64,000 bases of DNA, taken from Amycolatopsis acidicola. GTDB taxonomy: Bacteria > Actinomycetota > Actinomycetes > Mycobacteriales > Pseudonocardiaceae. The position numbers and the translations under genes are program-made. Positions 25,507 through 35,692 of the stretch are shown one piece after another (position 1 is the stretch's first letter; each line of letters opens with the position of its first letter). Where the stretch lies: assembly GCF_007713735.2 (NCBI RefSeq), contig NZ_VMNW02000012.1, forward strand, positions 1 through 64,000. Reading direction: 5' to 3'. The notes under the pieces were generated by a model, which saw only the letters and a program-made list of their open reading frames with translations, was not told the origin of the DNA and made no database searches.

Positions 25507-28500
25507 GCTGCTTTCCGTTCGGTGAGGACGGCGATGCCGTGGCCGGCGTCGAGGTGCTGGCCGGGGGTGACGAGGAGTTCGGCGATGGTGCCATCGGCCG
25601 GGGCGCGGACGCTGACCTCGAGCTTCATCGCTTCCAGCCGGGCGATCGGCTGCCCGGCGGTGACCACGTCGCCGGGCCGGACGTCCACGGCCCACACCGT
25701 CGCCGACAACGGCGCCTCGACGAGGCTCGTGCCCGGAGCGGTGGTGAACAAGGCGGTGGTCGCGGCGGGCGCGGGCTCGGGGCGGTCGTCGAACTCCCCG
25801 GCCGCCTGCCACGCATCGCGCTCCGCGCGGAATGCGGTGTGCTGCCGTTCGCGGAAGGCCGCGATCTCCGGGGCGTGGGCGGCGAGCGCGCGTTCGTGGT
25901 CGGCGAGCACGAACTCGCCGCCGGTGATGTCCAGTTCGTGCCTGCCCGCGAGCAGATCGGCCCGCAGGTCGAGCAGTTCGGCGGGTTCGACGGGGTAGAA
26001 GCCGATCCGGTCGAAGAACCGCAGCAGCCACGGGATTCCCGGTTCGAAGGGCCCGTACTGGCGGAGCCCCGACCAGATCGGCACGGTGCGCCCGATCAGC
26101 TGGTAGCCGCCGGGGCTTTCCATGCCGTAGACGCAGAGGTTCGCGCCGCCGATGCCGACACCGGCCTCGGGCGTCCAGGTGCGGGCCGGGTTGTACTTGG
26201 TGGTGACCAGCCGGTGACGCGGGTCCAGCGGAGTCGCGGCGGGCGCGCCGAGGTACACGTCGCCGAGACCGAGCACGAGGTATTCGGCGTCGAACACGAT
26301 GTCGCGCACTTCGCCGGTGGTGGCGAGGCCGTTGATCCGGCGGATGAACTCGATGTTGTCGGGATTCCATGGCGCGTCGTCGCGGACGCCGGCCTCGTAG
26401 CGGCCGATGGCCTCGTGGATGCTCGGATCGTCGAACGACATCGGCAGCCGCACGCTCCGGCTGGGCACCCGCAAAGCGTTGGTGGGCGGGAGGTTCTCCT
26501 CCAGTTCGGTGAGAAGTCCGAGCAGCGTGCGCAGGGGCAGGACGGCGGGGTCCGTGTGCAGGTGCAGCGAGCGGACCCCGGGCGTGGTGTCCACGATCCC
26601 GGGCGGCGCGTGCTCGGCGAGCGCGTCCATCAGGGCGTGCACGCGCAGCCGGAGCCCGAGGTCGAGGGTCATCGGGCCGTACTCGACCAGCAGGTTGTCG
26701 TGCCCGCCGCGCCGGTACGTGACCGGCGGGGCGCCGTCGAGCCGGGCGAGGACGCCGTCGTCGCCGTCGCTGCCGGTGGTGATCAGCGTCGGTCCGGGGC
26801 GGGAGTGCAGCGCCGCGGCGGCGTGCTCGGGCACGGGGACGAACCGCACGGTGTCCCCGGGGCGCAGCTGCCCGAGTTTCCAGCGCGAGCCGGACACGAC
26901 GGTCACCGGGCAGATGAACCCGCCCAGACTGGGCCCGTCGGGGCCGAGCAACACGGGCGTGTCACCGGAAACGTTGACCGCGCCGACCGAATACGCGGTG
27001 TCGTGCACATTGGACGGATGCAGTCCCGCTTCGCCACCGTCGGAGCGGGCCCAGAGCTGTTTCGGCCCGGCGAGCCGGACGCCGTTGCGGGCGGACTGGG
27101 GATGCACGGTCCAGTCGGTGCCGTAGAAGCGGTCCAGCCCATCACGGGTGAGGAACTCCGGCGCCGCGTGCGGTCCTTCGGAAACCTCGATCCGCCAGTG
27201 CGTTTCCAGGTGTGCGCGTTCGGCCACGGGGACCGGCCGGGGCGCGGGGGCGTCGGCGGGAACGGGCGCCGGGTACAGGGTGTCGCCGGTGCGTAGCGCT
27301 CGCCCGCCGTGTCCGCCGAACTCACCGGCGGTGAACGTCGCCGCGCTGCCGAGGTACTCCGGGACGTCGAGCCCGCCACGGACGAGCAGGTAGCTGCGCA
27401 TCCCGGGCCCGGCGGCCACACCGATGTCCACAGTGGACCCCGAGTCGACCGTGATCGGTTCCCAGTGCGAGACCGGACGCCCGTCCACTGAGACCTCGGC
27501 GGGCGCGCCGGTGACGCAGATCGTTGCCGGGGAACGGAAAAACAGCCGCGGGCCTTCGAAGGTGCACTCCAGCCCCGGCGCTCCTTCGGGATTGCCGAGC
27601 GCCTGGTTGCCCGCGCGGAAGGACAGGTCGTCCATCGGCCCGGACGGCGGCACGCCCACCTGCCAGTAACCGGTGCGGCCCGGCCAATCCTGCACCGTGG
27701 TCGACGTTCCCGCGCGGAGCACGTCGATACGTGCGTCCGTGCCGGTCACGGTGGCGCACGTGCCGGTGTCGTGCGTGACGGCGCGGACACGATCGTCCGC
27801 GCAGAGTGCGCGCAGGAGCGCGAGATTCGTGTGCAGGCCGTCGATCCGGGTCCGGCCGAGCGCTTCGCCCAGCAGGCCGAACGCGGCGGCGCGGTCCGGC
27901 GCCTGGGTGATGATCTTCGCCAGCAGCGGGTCGTAGGCGGTGCCGACCCGCTGGCCGGTTTCGATCCAGGTGTCCACCCGCGGTCCCGGCGGGAACTCCA
28001 CCCGGGTCAGCAATCCGCTGCTGGGGCGGAAATCCCGGGCCGGGTCTTCGGCGTAGACCCTGGCCTGCACGGCGTGCCCGCGGATCGGGGGACCGTCCGG
28101 CCCGAAGCCGGAGAGCACGTCTTCCCCGCGCGCCAGCCGGAACTGCCAGGCCACCAGGTCGATCCCGGTCACCGCTTCGGTCACCGGGTGCTCGACCTGC
28201 AGCCGGGTGTTGACCTCCAGGAACGCGACCTCCTGCCGCACCACGTCGTAGACGAACTCGACAGTGCCCGCGCCCCGGTAGGACACGGACACGCACAACG
28301 CACGCGCGCTCTCGTGCATCCGCGCGCGCAGGTCCGCCGGAAGATCAGGGGCGGGCGCCTCTTCGACGACTTTCTGGTTGCGGCGCTGCAAAGTGCAGTC
28401 CCGGTCGCCGAGGCCGAGCACTGTGCCCTTGCCGTCGCCGAAGACCTGGACCTCGACGTGGCGTGCGCGCGTGACGTAGCGCTCGACGAACACCCCGGCG

Positions 28501-29084
28501 TCGCCGAAATGCGTTTCGGCCATCCGGCGCACCTGCCCGAACGCTTCGCGCAGCGCGGATTCGTCGCTACACGGGCGCAGCCCGATCCCGCCGCCCCCGG
28601 AAGTGGCCTTGAGGATCACCGGGTAGCCGATCCGGTCCGCCTCGGCGGCGGCCGCGTCGGCCGTGGTCAGCAGACCGCTCCCGGGCAGCAGCGGCACGCC
28701 GGCGGCCGCCGCGGCGGAACGCGCGGTGTGCTTGTCCCCGAACAGGTCCAGCTGCCGCGGCGTGGGCCCGACGAACACGTACCCCGCTTCGTCCACGGCC
28801 TTGGCGAAGGCGGTGTTCTCCGACAGGAACCCGTACCCGGGATGCACGGCCTGCGCGCCGGTCGCCCGCATCGCGCCGAGGATTCCGGCAACATCGAGGT
28901 AGGTCTCGGCGCCGTTCAGGTGCACGGCGTCATCGGCGAGGCGGGTGTGCGGGCTGCCCGCGTCTTCGTCGGAGTAGACCGCGACAGTGCGCAGCCCGAG
29001 CTCTCGCGCGGTGCGGAGGAGCCGGCAGGCGATTTCGCCGCGGTTGGCGATCAGCACGGTGTCGAACACGGCGCTCCCGTTCAC
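25503..29084 (-). CDS. uca: Urea carboxylase (biotin-dependent)
   Basis: Carboxylates urea to allophanate with ATP and bicarbonate. In order: biotin carboxylase (residues 1-450; IANRGEIACRLL, the ATP-grasp glycine-rich SGGGGIGL, EVNTRLQVEHPVTE), a KipA-like carboxyltransferase region (about 460-800; VQDWPGRTGYWQVG, PSGPMDD), a KipI-like region (about 830-1050; YGPMTLDLGLRLRVHALM) and a biotinyl domain with EAMKLEV (biotinylated Lys1154). The 1193-residue length fits the family. The GTG at 29084 overlaps the permease stop (GTGA) and precedes the conserved FDTVLIANRGE; the frame stays open far upstream but inside the permease gene. It needs biotin, whose synthesis genes are adjacent. Confidence 0.95.
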   Translation of the reverse strand: MNGSAVFDTVLIANRGEIACRLLRTARELGLRTVAVYSDEDAGSPHTRLADDAVHLNGAETYLDVAGILGAMRATGAQAVHPGYGFLSENTAFAKAVDEAGYVFVGPTPRQLDLFGDKHTARSAAAAAGVPLLPGSGLLTTADAAAAEADRIGYPVILKATSGGGGIGLRPCSDESALREAFGQVRRMAETHFGDAGVFVERYVTRARHVEVQVFGDGKGTVLGLGDRDCTLQRRNQKVVEEAPAPDLPADLRARMHESARALCVSVSYRGAGTVEFVYDVVRQEVAFLEVNTRLQVEHPVTEAVTGIDLVAWQFRLARGEDVLSGFGPDGPPIRGHAVQARVYAEDPARDFRPSSGLLTRVEFPPGPRVDTWIETGQRVGTAYDPLLAKIITQAPDRAAAFGLLGEALGRTRIDGLHTNLALLRALCADDRVRAVTHDTGTCATVTGTDARIDVLRAGTSTTVQDWPGRTGYWQVGVPPSGPMDDLSFRAGNQALGNPEGAPGLECTFEGPRLFFRSPATICVTGAPAEVSVDGRPVSHWEPITVDSGSTVDIGVAAGPGMRSYLLVRGGLDVPEYLGSAATFTAGEFGGHGGRALRTGDTLYPAPVPADAPAPRPVPVAERAHLETHWRIEVSEGPHAAPEFLTRDGLDRFYGTDWTVHPQSARNGVRLAGPKQLWARSDGGEAGLHPSNVHDTAYSVGAVNVSGDTPVLLGPDGPSLGGFICPVTVVSGSRWKLGQLRPGDTVRFVPVPEHAAAALHSRPGPTLITTGSDGDDGVLARLDGAPPVTYRRGGHDNLLVEYGPMTLDLGLRLRVHALMDALAEHAPPGIVDTTPGVRSLHLHTDPAVLPLRTLLGLLTELEENLPPTNALRVPSRSVRLPMSFDDPSIHEAIGRYEAGVRDDAPWNPDNIEFIRRINGLATTGEVRDIVFDAEYLVLGLGDVYLGAPAATPLDPRHRLVTTKYNPARTWTPEAGVGIGGANLCVYGMESPGGYQLIGRTVPIWSGLRQYGPFEPGIPWLLRFFDRIGFYPVEPAELLDLRADLLAGRHELDITGGEFVLADHERALAAHAPEIAAFRERQHTAFRAERDAWQAAGEFDDRPEPAPAATTALFTTAPGTSLVEAPLSATVWAVDVRPGDVVTAGQPIARLEAMKLEVSVRAPADGTIAELLVTPGQHLDAGHGIAVLTERKAA

Positions 29085-30715
29085 CGGGCCTGCGCGGGCA
29101 GGACGTGCCGGCCGTCGCGGTCGGTGCTCAGGCACAGGGAGCAGATCGTCCCGCCCGCCGCGCTCGCCGTCATGTCGGGCCGCTCGTAGGGCTCGCCGCA
29201 CACCACGCAGTCGTACCGCGTGCCGCTCGGGTTGCCTTCCTCGTCCAGCAACGGTTCCGTGATGCCGTCGCCGGTGCGGCGCAGGTAGAACCGGCCCCGC
29301 GTGACGATCGCCATCAGCGGCGTCAGCACCACGGCGACCACCACGGCCACCAGCGGCGAGTACGGCTGGAGCGCGTCCCCGAACAGTCCGAAGTAGACGG
29401 AGATGGACAGGATCGAGGAGGCCAGGAAGGACACCACGCCCACCGGGTTCACCGCGTGCAGCATGCCCCGGCGGAACTCCGGCTGCTTCGGGGACAGCTT
29501 CAGCACGAACTTGTTGATGACGATGTCGGTGGCCACCGTGACGACCCAGGCCATCGCGCAGTTGGAGTAGAAGCTCAGCACGTTGTTGAGGAAGCTGAAC
29601 ATGTCGGCTTCCATCAGCACCAGCGAGATCGTCAGGTTCACCAGCACGAAGACCAGCCGTCCCGGGTAACGCTTCGTGACCCGGGTGAAGGAGTTGGTCC
29701 AGGCGAGCGAACCGGAGTAGGCGTTGGTGACGTTGATCTTGACCTGGCTGAGCACGACCAGCACCAGCGCGAGCGGCACCACCAGCCACGGCGGCATGAT
29801 CTCCTTGAACACCCCGGTGAACTGCTCGATCGGCTCGACAGCCGCGGCCGAGCCGACGGCGTCGAGGATGTAGACGGCCATGAACACGCCGATCGCCTGC
29901 TTGACCGCGCCGAAGATCACCCAGCCCGGGCCCGCCAGCACCACCGCGGTCCACCACGCGCGCCGGTTGTCCGTGGTGCGGGGCGGCATGAAGCGCAGGT
30001 AGTCGATCTGCTCCCCGATCTGCCCCATCAGCGAAAGGCAGACACCCGCGCCCAGCATCACCGCGGCGGTGCTCACCCCGGATCCCCCGGTGCCCTCGTA
30101 GGAAAGCCAGCGGTGGACCGAGTCCGGGTCCTTGACGATCAGGAACACCAGCGGCGCCACCATCAGCAGCAGCCACAACGGGTTCGTCCAGCTCTGCAGT
30201 TTCGCCAGCGCCTTCATCCCGTACACCACGAGCGGGATGATGACCAAAGTGGACACCAGATACCCCAGCCACAGCGGCAGGTTCAGCGCGTACCGCAGGC
30301 CCTGGGCCATGATCGAGCCCTCGGTGGCGAAGAAGATGAACGTGAAGCTGGCGAAGATCACGCTGGTGATGACCGAGCCGTAGTACCCGAACCCGGAGCC
30401 GCGCGTGATCAGGTCGAGGTCGAGGTTGTAGCGGGCGCCGTAGTAGGCCAGCGGGAAGCCGGTGAGGAAGATGACCGCCGCCGCGACCGCGATCGCCAGC
30501 AGCGCGTTCGCGGTGCCGTGCGAAAGCCCGATCCCGGCGCCGATGGAGAAGTCGGCCATGTAGGCGATCCCGCCCAGCGCCGACGCGCCGACGACGGCGG
30601 GCGTCCAGCGCCGGTAGGTGCGCGGCGCGAACCGCAGCGTGTAGTCCTCGAGGGTTTCCTTCGACGCGCCGGGCGCGGCAGTCCGCGTCCGTTCCGCGAC
30701 ATGGTCCGTCGTCAT
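29081..30715 (-). CDS. NCS1-family permease (urea/allantoin/nucleobase type) with C-terminal zinc-ribbon-like tail
   Basis: A 544-residue cytosine/purine/allantoin/thiamine (NCS1) permease: about 12 membrane segments, an N-terminal TLEDYTLRFAPRTYRRW typical of the family, and the loop VKINVTNAYSGSLAWTN. The last 50 or so residues are unusual: CVVCGEPYERPDM, then CSLCL, two CxxC pairs about 20 residues apart that look like a small zinc ribbon on a cytoplasmic tail. Genes downstream make urea carboxylase and allophanate hydrolase, so urea or a ureide is the likely cargo. The ATG at 30715 follows GAGGAG; the frame is open 24 codons further but without similarity. Confidence 0.88.
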   Translation of the reverse strand: MTTDHVAERTRTAAPGASKETLEDYTLRFAPRTYRRWTPAVVGASALGGIAYMADFSIGAGIGLSHGTANALLAIAVAAAVIFLTGFPLAYYGARYNLDLDLITRGSGFGYYGSVITSVIFASFTFIFFATEGSIMAQGLRYALNLPLWLGYLVSTLVIIPLVVYGMKALAKLQSWTNPLWLLLMVAPLVFLIVKDPDSVHRWLSYEGTGGSGVSTAAVMLGAGVCLSLMGQIGEQIDYLRFMPPRTTDNRRAWWTAVVLAGPGWVIFGAVKQAIGVFMAVYILDAVGSAAAVEPIEQFTGVFKEIMPPWLVVPLALVLVVLSQVKINVTNAYSGSLAWTNSFTRVTKRYPGRLVFVLVNLTISLVLMEADMFSFLNNVLSFYSNCAMAWVVTVATDIVINKFVLKLSPKQPEFRRGMLHAVNPVGVVSFLASSILSISVYFGLFGDALQPYSPLVAVVVAVVLTPLMAIVTRGRFYLRRTGDGITEPLLDEEGNPSGTRYDCVVCGEPYERPDMTASAAGGTICSLCLSTDRDGRHVLPAQAR

Positions 30716-30750
30716 GGGGCGTGCGCTCCTCAGGTGGGGGGAAGGGAAGG

Positions 30751-31476
30751 TCAGAACGCGCCGGAATGCAGGGACATCGCCGACCACGCGCGCTGCGCGC
30801 GTTCCAGCACGACGGCCATCGACTCGCCGACGTGCTCGTGCAGGGCCCGCAGCGCGGGTTCCAGTTCGCCGTCGAGCACGAGCTCCGCGATCTGGATGTG
30901 TTCGGTGATGGTCGAGCTGATCCGGTCGGCGGTCAGGAAGTCGTACATCCGCACGCGCCGGATGCGCTGGTTGACCCCGACGAGGGTTTCGGTGAGCGCG
31001 GGATTGCCCGAGGAGCGGGACAGCGCGGCGTGGAACTGTTCGTCGAGCACCACGAACTGCGGGTCCGGTTCCGGCGGGGCCTGGCGCATCCGGTACCAGT
31101 GCTCCAGTTCCGCGGACAGGATTTCCGCGTCGTGCCGGAGTCCGGGATCCTCGATGGCGCGGGCGATTCCGCGCAGTTCGAGCGTGACGCGCAGTTCGTA
31201 GAGGTCGCGCAGCTCGCGGAGATTCGGGACGGTGACGAAGAAACCGTGGTCACGCCGTTCGATGAGCCCGTCCGAGAGCAGGCGGGCGAGCGCTTCCCGG
31301 ACCGGCGTGCGGGAAGCACCGAACCGCTCCGCCAGCGCGACCTCACCCAGCCGCTGTCTCGGCGAGAACCGGCCGTTCATGACCTCCTCGCGCAGCAGCC
31401 GGTACACCCGCTCGCGCTGCGGGATCCCGCGGTCCGCCGGTGGTGGATCCACGTGTGTATACAGCGGTGTGTCCAT
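30751..31476 (-). CDS. GntR family regulator (FCD subgroup)
   Basis: A 241-residue regulator: winged helix at residues 15-85 (VYRLLREEVMNGRFSP, LAERFGASRTPVREALARL) and an all-helical FCD effector domain with the DEQFHAALSRSSGN segment that holds metal- or ligand-binding residues. The ATG at 31476 was chosen to give a normal length. It lies 35 bases upstream of the permease on the same strand, so it is probably the first gene of the urea operon and controls it. Confidence 0.88.
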   Translation of the reverse strand: MDTPLYTHVDPPPADRGIPQRERVYRLLREEVMNGRFSPRQRLGEVALAERFGASRTPVREALARLLSDGLIERRDHGFFVTVPNLRELRDLYELRVTLELRGIARAIEDPGLRHDAEILSAELEHWYRMRQAPPEPDPQFVVLDEQFHAALSRSSGNPALTETLVGVNQRIRRVRMYDFLTADRISSTITEHIQIAELVLDGELEPALRALHEHVGESMAVVLERAQRAWSAMSLHSGAF

Positions 31477-31520
31477 GGCGGAGACGCTAGGAATCTCGTG
31501 TTTCCCTGAACCGCCTTGCC

Positions 31521-31548
31521 GGTAACGCGGATGTTTCCGTGGGTTACC
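31521..31548. promoter_or_regulatory. Inverted repeat GGTAAC-N16-GTTACC upstream of the GntR gene
   Basis: Two perfect 6-base arms (31521-31526 and 31543-31548) lie in the 67-base gap between bioD and the GntR gene; the right arm overlaps the bioD stop codon. It could be an operator of the GntR regulator, or the stem of a weak terminator for bioD. The arms are short, so confidence is low. Confidence 0.3.
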
Positions 31549-32221
31549 GAACCTCGTGCCGCGCGGTAACACGGGCACCGTCGAACCAGGCTTCGGTTCG
31601 CGCGCGGAACTGTTCTGGCGCAAGAAGACCCGCGCCTTCGGGGATGGCGGCCGCCACGGGCACCCCGGTCACGCGGGGGAGTTCGGTGAGGTTGCGTTCC
31701 TCCGCCAAGTCCAGTGATCCGGGCACGCAGCCGAGTACCAGCCCCACCGGTTCCAGGCCACGAGCCCGGAGCGCGTTCACCGTCAGCTCCGTGTGGTTCA
31801 GCGTGCCGAGACCGACCCGGGTCACGATGTATACCTGCACCGGCGCGAGTTCGGCGGCGAGATCGAGGAGGGTCCCGCCGTCCGTGTCGAGGCGGGTCAG
31901 CAGGCCGCCCGCACCCTCGACGAGCACGGTGCGGTGCGTCGCGAGTTCACGGATACGTTCCGCGTACTCGCGGATCGGCGGGATGTCGACGCCGCGCAGC
32001 CGGGCGGCGGTGTCGGGCGCGAGCGGGTCTTCGAGCCGCGTGAACTCGGCGACCTCGCACCCCGCCAAGCGCCGCACGACGGCGATGTCGGGCTCGTCGG
32101 GGCCGACACCGGTTTGCGCGGGTTTGACGACGATTGTTCCCGCCCCGCACCGGATCGCGAGCGCCGCGGTGGTCACGGTCTTGCCGACACCGGTGTCCGT
32201 GCCGGTCACGATGATGATCAC
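31544..32221 (-). CDS. bioD: Dethiobiotin synthetase
   Basis: Closes the ureido ring of biotin from diaminopelargonate, CO2 and ATP. The P-loop GTDTGVGKT is at residues 7-15 (Lys14), followed by VVKPAQTG and VEGAGGLL, all typical of BioD. Length is 225 residues. The GTG at 32221 overlaps the bioF stop (GTGA), which decides the start. It is the last gene of the bioB-bioA-bioF-bioD operon. Confidence 0.96.
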   Translation of the reverse strand: MIIIVTGTDTGVGKTVTTAALAIRCGAGTIVVKPAQTGVGPDEPDIAVVRRLAGCEVAEFTRLEDPLAPDTAARLRGVDIPPIREYAERIRELATHRTVLVEGAGGLLTRLDTDGGTLLDLAAELAPVQVYIVTRVGLGTLNHTELTVNALRARGLEPVGLVLGCVPGSLDLAEERNLTELPRVTGVPVAAAIPEGAGLLAPEQFRARTEAWFDGARVTARHEVR

Positions 32222-33339
32222 GACACTTTCCCGACGACCGTCTCCAGCACGTCCACGCCCCGCGCCCAGCGTTCCTCGTCGAGCCCGGCGTGCAGCGTGA
32301 TCCGGAGCCGGGAAACCTTGTCCGGCACCGAAGGCGGCCGGAAGCAGCCGACCCGGACGCCGTCCGCCAGCGCCATCGCCTGCGCTTCGACGGCGACCCG
32401 CGCCGAGGGCATCGGCACCGAGAGCACGGCCCCCGCCGACCGCGCCACGCCCAGCCGGCCGGCCAGTTCCCGCCCGCGCTGGTGGATCTGCGCGGGGAGT
32501 TCCGGGCGCAGCAGCCGAAGCGCGGCCAGCGCACCCGCCGTGGGAGCGGGCGCCAGCCCGGTGTCGAAGATGAACGGCCGGGCGTGGTTGACGAGGTGAT
32601 CGACGAGCGCGGCCGAGCCGAGCACCGCACCTCCCATCGCCCCCAGGGCTTTCGACAGCGTCGCCGTCATCACGACGTTCGGATGACGGGCGAGGCCGCA
32701 GGCGTGCACCAGCCCTCGTCCTTCGCCGACCACACCGAGTCCGTGTGCTTCGTCGACGACGAGGAGCGCGTCGTGTTCCTCGCACGCCTCCGCGAGGTCC
32801 GTGAGCGGGGCGGCGTCGCCGAGTACCGAGAAGATCGACTCGGTCAGCACGATCGTCCGCCTGCCCCCGGCCTTGGCCAGGGCCGCGCGGACGGCGGCCA
32901 CGTCGTTGTGGGGAACCACCTCGATCGCCGCGCGCGACAGTCGTGCGGCGTCGATCAGCGAGGCGTGGACGTGCGCGTCGGAGATGATCAGCGAATGCTT
33001 GTCGGCCAGCACAGTTACGGCGGAAAGGTTGGCGTGGTAACCGGTCGAGAAGGTCAGCGCCGCCTCGCGCCCGGTGAACTCGGCGAGTTCGCGCTCCAGA
33101 TCGGCGTGCAGCGTGGTGGTTCCGGTCACCAGCCGCGACGCGCCCGCCCCGGCGCCCCAGGCGAGTGCGGCTTCGGCCGCCGCCTGCCGCACCGCCGGAT
33201 GGCCACTCAGCCCCAGATAGTCGTTGTTGGCGAGATCAAGGACGTCCTCGCCGAGCCCGCGCGGACGCAGCGCGCGGTGCAGGCCGGCGTTCTCGCGCGC
33301 GGTCCGTTGTTCCGCGAACCACGGGTCCCAGCCGCTCAT
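32218..33339 (-). CDS. bioF: 8-amino-7-oxononanoate synthase
   Basis: A PLP enzyme that condenses pimeloyl-ACP (or -CoA) with alanine. The PLP lysine is Lys230 in [11 protein letters not shown], the substrate-side [11 protein letters not shown] segment is at residue 38, and [11 protein letters not shown] is present. The 373-residue length is normal. The ATG at 33339 overlaps the bioA stop (ATGA). The frame stays open further upstream inside bioA and was not used. Confidence 0.95.
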   Translation of the reverse strand: MSGWDPWFAEQRTARENAGLHRALRPRGLGEDVLDLANNDYLGLSGHPAVRQAAAEAALAWGAGAGASRLVTGTTTLHADLERELAEFTGREAALTFSTGYHANLSAVTVLADKHSLIISDAHVHASLIDAARLSRAAIEVVPHNDVAAVRAALAKAGGRRTIVLTESIFSVLGDAAPLTDLAEACEEHDALLVVDEAHGLGVVGEGRGLVHACGLARHPNVVMTATLSKALGAMGGAVLGSAALVDHLVNHARPFIFDTGLAPAPTAGALAALRLLRPELPAQIHQRGRELAGRLGVARSAGAVLSVPMPSARVAVEAQAMALADGVRVGCFRPPSVPDKVSRLRITLHAGLDEERWARGVDVLETVVGKVS

Positions 33340-34595
33340 CCGGCCTCCGCCGCGGCCGCGATCCCCGCGCAGATCGTGGCGATGTCCTCGTCGGTGCACA
33401 CATACGGCGGCATCGTGTAGATCAGGTCGCGGAAGGGGCGCAGCCACACGCCGTGGGCCAGCGCCGCCTCGGTCGCCTTGACCAGGTCGATCTCGTGGTC
33501 GAGTTGCACCACCCCGACAGCGCCGAGCACGCGGACGTCTACGGCGTCGATCTGGTGCAGCGCTTGCAAACCCGTGTTGATCCGCCGCACGCCGTCCGCC
33601 CACGCGCCGGTGGCGAGCAGGTCGAGGTTCGCCGAAGCGACGGCGCACGCGAGCGGGTTGCCCATGAACGTCGGGCCGTGCATGAGCACCCCGGAATCGC
33701 TGGCGGACACGCCGTGCGCGATCTCCGCGGTGCACAACGTGGCAGCCAGTGAGAGATAACCGCCGGTGAGCGCCTTGCCGACGCACATCACGTCCGGGGT
33801 CACGTTCGCGGCCTCGGCGGCGAACAGCGTGCCGGTGCGGCCGAACCCGGTCGCGATCTCGTCGAAGATCAGCACCAGCCCGTGCTCGTCGGCGATCTCG
33901 CGGAAAACCTGCAGGCATTCGGCGGGGTACGGGTGCATCCCGCCGGCGTTCTGCAGCAGCGGTTCCACGATCAGCCCGGCCAGCCTGTCCGCGTGCCGCG
34001 CCGCGAGCGCGCGGAACTCCGCGGCCCAGGCGTCGACATCGCCGCCGAGCCCTGGCGGTCGCTCACCGAATACGTGCTGGGGCAGCACGCCGGACCACAT
34101 CGTGTGCATGCCGCCTTCGGGGTCGCACACACTCATGCAGTGGAAGGTGTCGCCGTGGTAGCCGCCGCGCGGGGTGAGGAACCGGGTCCGCTCCGCCCGG
34201 CCCGTCCCGCGCTGGTACTGCAGCGCCATCTTCATCGCGACCTCGACGCTGACCGACCCGGAGTCGGCGAGGAACACCCGGTCGAGCCCGGCGGGGGTGA
34301 GCTCGATCAGGCGCCGCGCCAGCCCGATCGCGGGCTCGTGGGTCAGGCCGCCGAACATCACGTGCGACAGCTGCTCCAGCTGGCCGCGGACCGCCGCGTC
34401 GAGCGCCGGATGCCGGTAGCCGTGGATCGCCGACCACCACGACGCGACGCCGTCGACCACCTCGCCGACGCCGTCGACGGTGATCCGGCTGCCCGAAGCG
34501 CCGGTGACCAGCCGCGTCGGGGCCGGGTCGGTCATCGAGGTGTACGGATGCCACAGGTGGTCGCGGTCGAACGCGAGCAGGGATTCCCGGGTCAT
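33336..34595 (-). CDS. bioA: Adenosylmethionine--8-amino-7-oxononanoate aminotransferase
   Basis: A class III PLP aminotransferase that makes diaminopelargonate using S-adenosylmethionine as amino donor. The N-terminal [10 protein letters not shown] is specific for BioA; the PLP lysine is Lys274 in [10 protein letters not shown]. Length is 419 residues. It starts 3 bases after the bioB stop and ends overlapping bioF. Confidence 0.96.
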   Translation of the reverse strand: MTRESLLAFDRDHLWHPYTSMTDPAPTRLVTGASGSRITVDGVGEVVDGVASWWSAIHGYRHPALDAAVRGQLEQLSHVMFGGLTHEPAIGLARRLIELTPAGLDRVFLADSGSVSVEVAMKMALQYQRGTGRAERTRFLTPRGGYHGDTFHCMSVCDPEGGMHTMWSGVLPQHVFGERPPGLGGDVDAWAAEFRALAARHADRLAGLIVEPLLQNAGGMHPYPAECLQVFREIADEHGLVLIFDEIATGFGRTGTLFAAEAANVTPDVMCVGKALTGGYLSLAATLCTAEIAHGVSASDSGVLMHGPTFMGNPLACAVASANLDLLATGAWADGVRRINTGLQALHQIDAVDVRVLGAVGVVQLDHEIDLVKATEAALAHGVWLRPFRDLIYTMPPYVCTDEDIATICAGIAAAAEAG

Positions 34596-34598
34596 CGG

Positions 34599-35657
34599 TC
34601 AGGCGTTGGGGAGGAGATCGGTGCCCGCCCCGCGACGCCGGATCGCGGGATCGGCGGCCCGTTGAGCGCGGTCCTCTTCGGACCCCAGCACGACGAAACC
34701 GTTGTCGCGGATCATCTCCAGGTCCGCCTTGGCCTCCTGGCCCTGCGAGGTGAGGTAGTCGCCGAGGAAGATCGAATTGGCCACGTGCAGCGCGATCGAC
34801 TGCAGCGAGCGCAGGTGCATCTCGCGGCCACCGGCGATCCGGATCTCCCTGTCCGGGCACACGAACCGCGCCATGGCGAGGATTTTCACGCAGCGCGCCG
34901 GCGTGAGCTCCCAGGATCCGGCCAGCGGCGTGCCGTCGAAGGGCATCAGGAAGTTGACCGGGATCGAGTCGCTGCCCAGTTCCTTGAGCGCGAACAACGC
35001 CTCGACGAGCTGCTCGTCGGTTTCGCCCAGCCCCGCGATCAGCCCCGAACAAGGGGAAAGGCCCGCGCCCTTCGCCTTCTCCACCGTGTTCACGCGGTCG
35101 GCGTAGGTGTGGGTCTGCACGATGTTCTCGTGGTGGCTCTCGGCCGTGTTGATGTTGTGGTTGTAGGCGTCGACCCCGGCGTCCTTGAGGCGTTCGGCCT
35201 GGCCCTCCTTGAGCAGGCCGAGGCAGGCACAGATCTCCGCGTCGGGGTAGTCCTGTTTGAGCGCCGTGGCCATCTCGGCGACCTTGTCGATGTCCCTTGT
35301 GGACGGTCCGCGGCCGGAGGCGACCAGGCACACCCGGCTGGCCCCGCCCGACAACCCGGCGCCGGCCTGCTTGAGGGTTTCGTCCTTGGACAGCCAGGAG
35401 TACTTGAGGATCGCGGCGTCCGAGCCGAGCGCCTGCGAGCAGTAGTGGCAGTTTTCCTGGCAGAGACCCGATTTCAGGTTCACCAGGTAGTTCACCTTCA
35501 CCGTGTTGCCGAAGTGCGCGCGGCGCAGCCGGCCGGCGGCGGCCACCACGGACATCAGCTCGGCGTCGTCGGCGCGCAGCACTTTGAGGGCGTCCTCGGG
35601 CGAGGCCGGGCGGCCGTCGAGGATCGCGTCGGCGAGGTGGTCGAAGGTGGCGCTCAT
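34599..35657 (-). CDS. bioB: Biotin synthase (radical SAM)
   Basis: Inserts sulfur into dethiobiotin. The radical SAM cluster motif is Cys66, Cys70, Cys73 in CQENCHYC, and the [2Fe-2S]-side [12 protein letters not shown] and [14 protein letters not shown] segments are typical. Length is 352 residues. The ATG at 35657 follows AGGGAGA. It is the first gene of the biotin operon and is divergent from a BioQ-like repressor. Two BioQ-type operators lie just upstream. Confidence 0.96.
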   Translation of the reverse strand: MSATFDHLADAILDGRPASPEDALKVLRADDAELMSVVAAAGRLRRAHFGNTVKVNYLVNLKSGLCQENCHYCSQALGSDAAILKYSWLSKDETLKQAGAGLSGGASRVCLVASGRGPSTRDIDKVAEMATALKQDYPDAEICACLGLLKEGQAERLKDAGVDAYNHNINTAESHHENIVQTHTYADRVNTVEKAKGAGLSPCSGLIAGLGETDEQLVEALFALKELGSDSIPVNFLMPFDGTPLAGSWELTPARCVKILAMARFVCPDREIRIAGGREMHLRSLQSIALHVANSIFLGDYLTSQGQEAKADLEMIRDNGFVVLGSEEDRAQRAADPAIRRRGAGTDLLPNA

Positions 35658-35692
35658 CGCGTCTCCCTGTGGTCGTGCACGGGTCACGAACC

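Noticed and set aside
29085..30272. N-terminal extension of urea carboxylase by 396 codons
   Set aside because: The extension lies within the NCS1 permease gene in another frame and has no similarity; the GTG at 29084 overlaps the permease stop and directly precedes the biotin carboxylase start.
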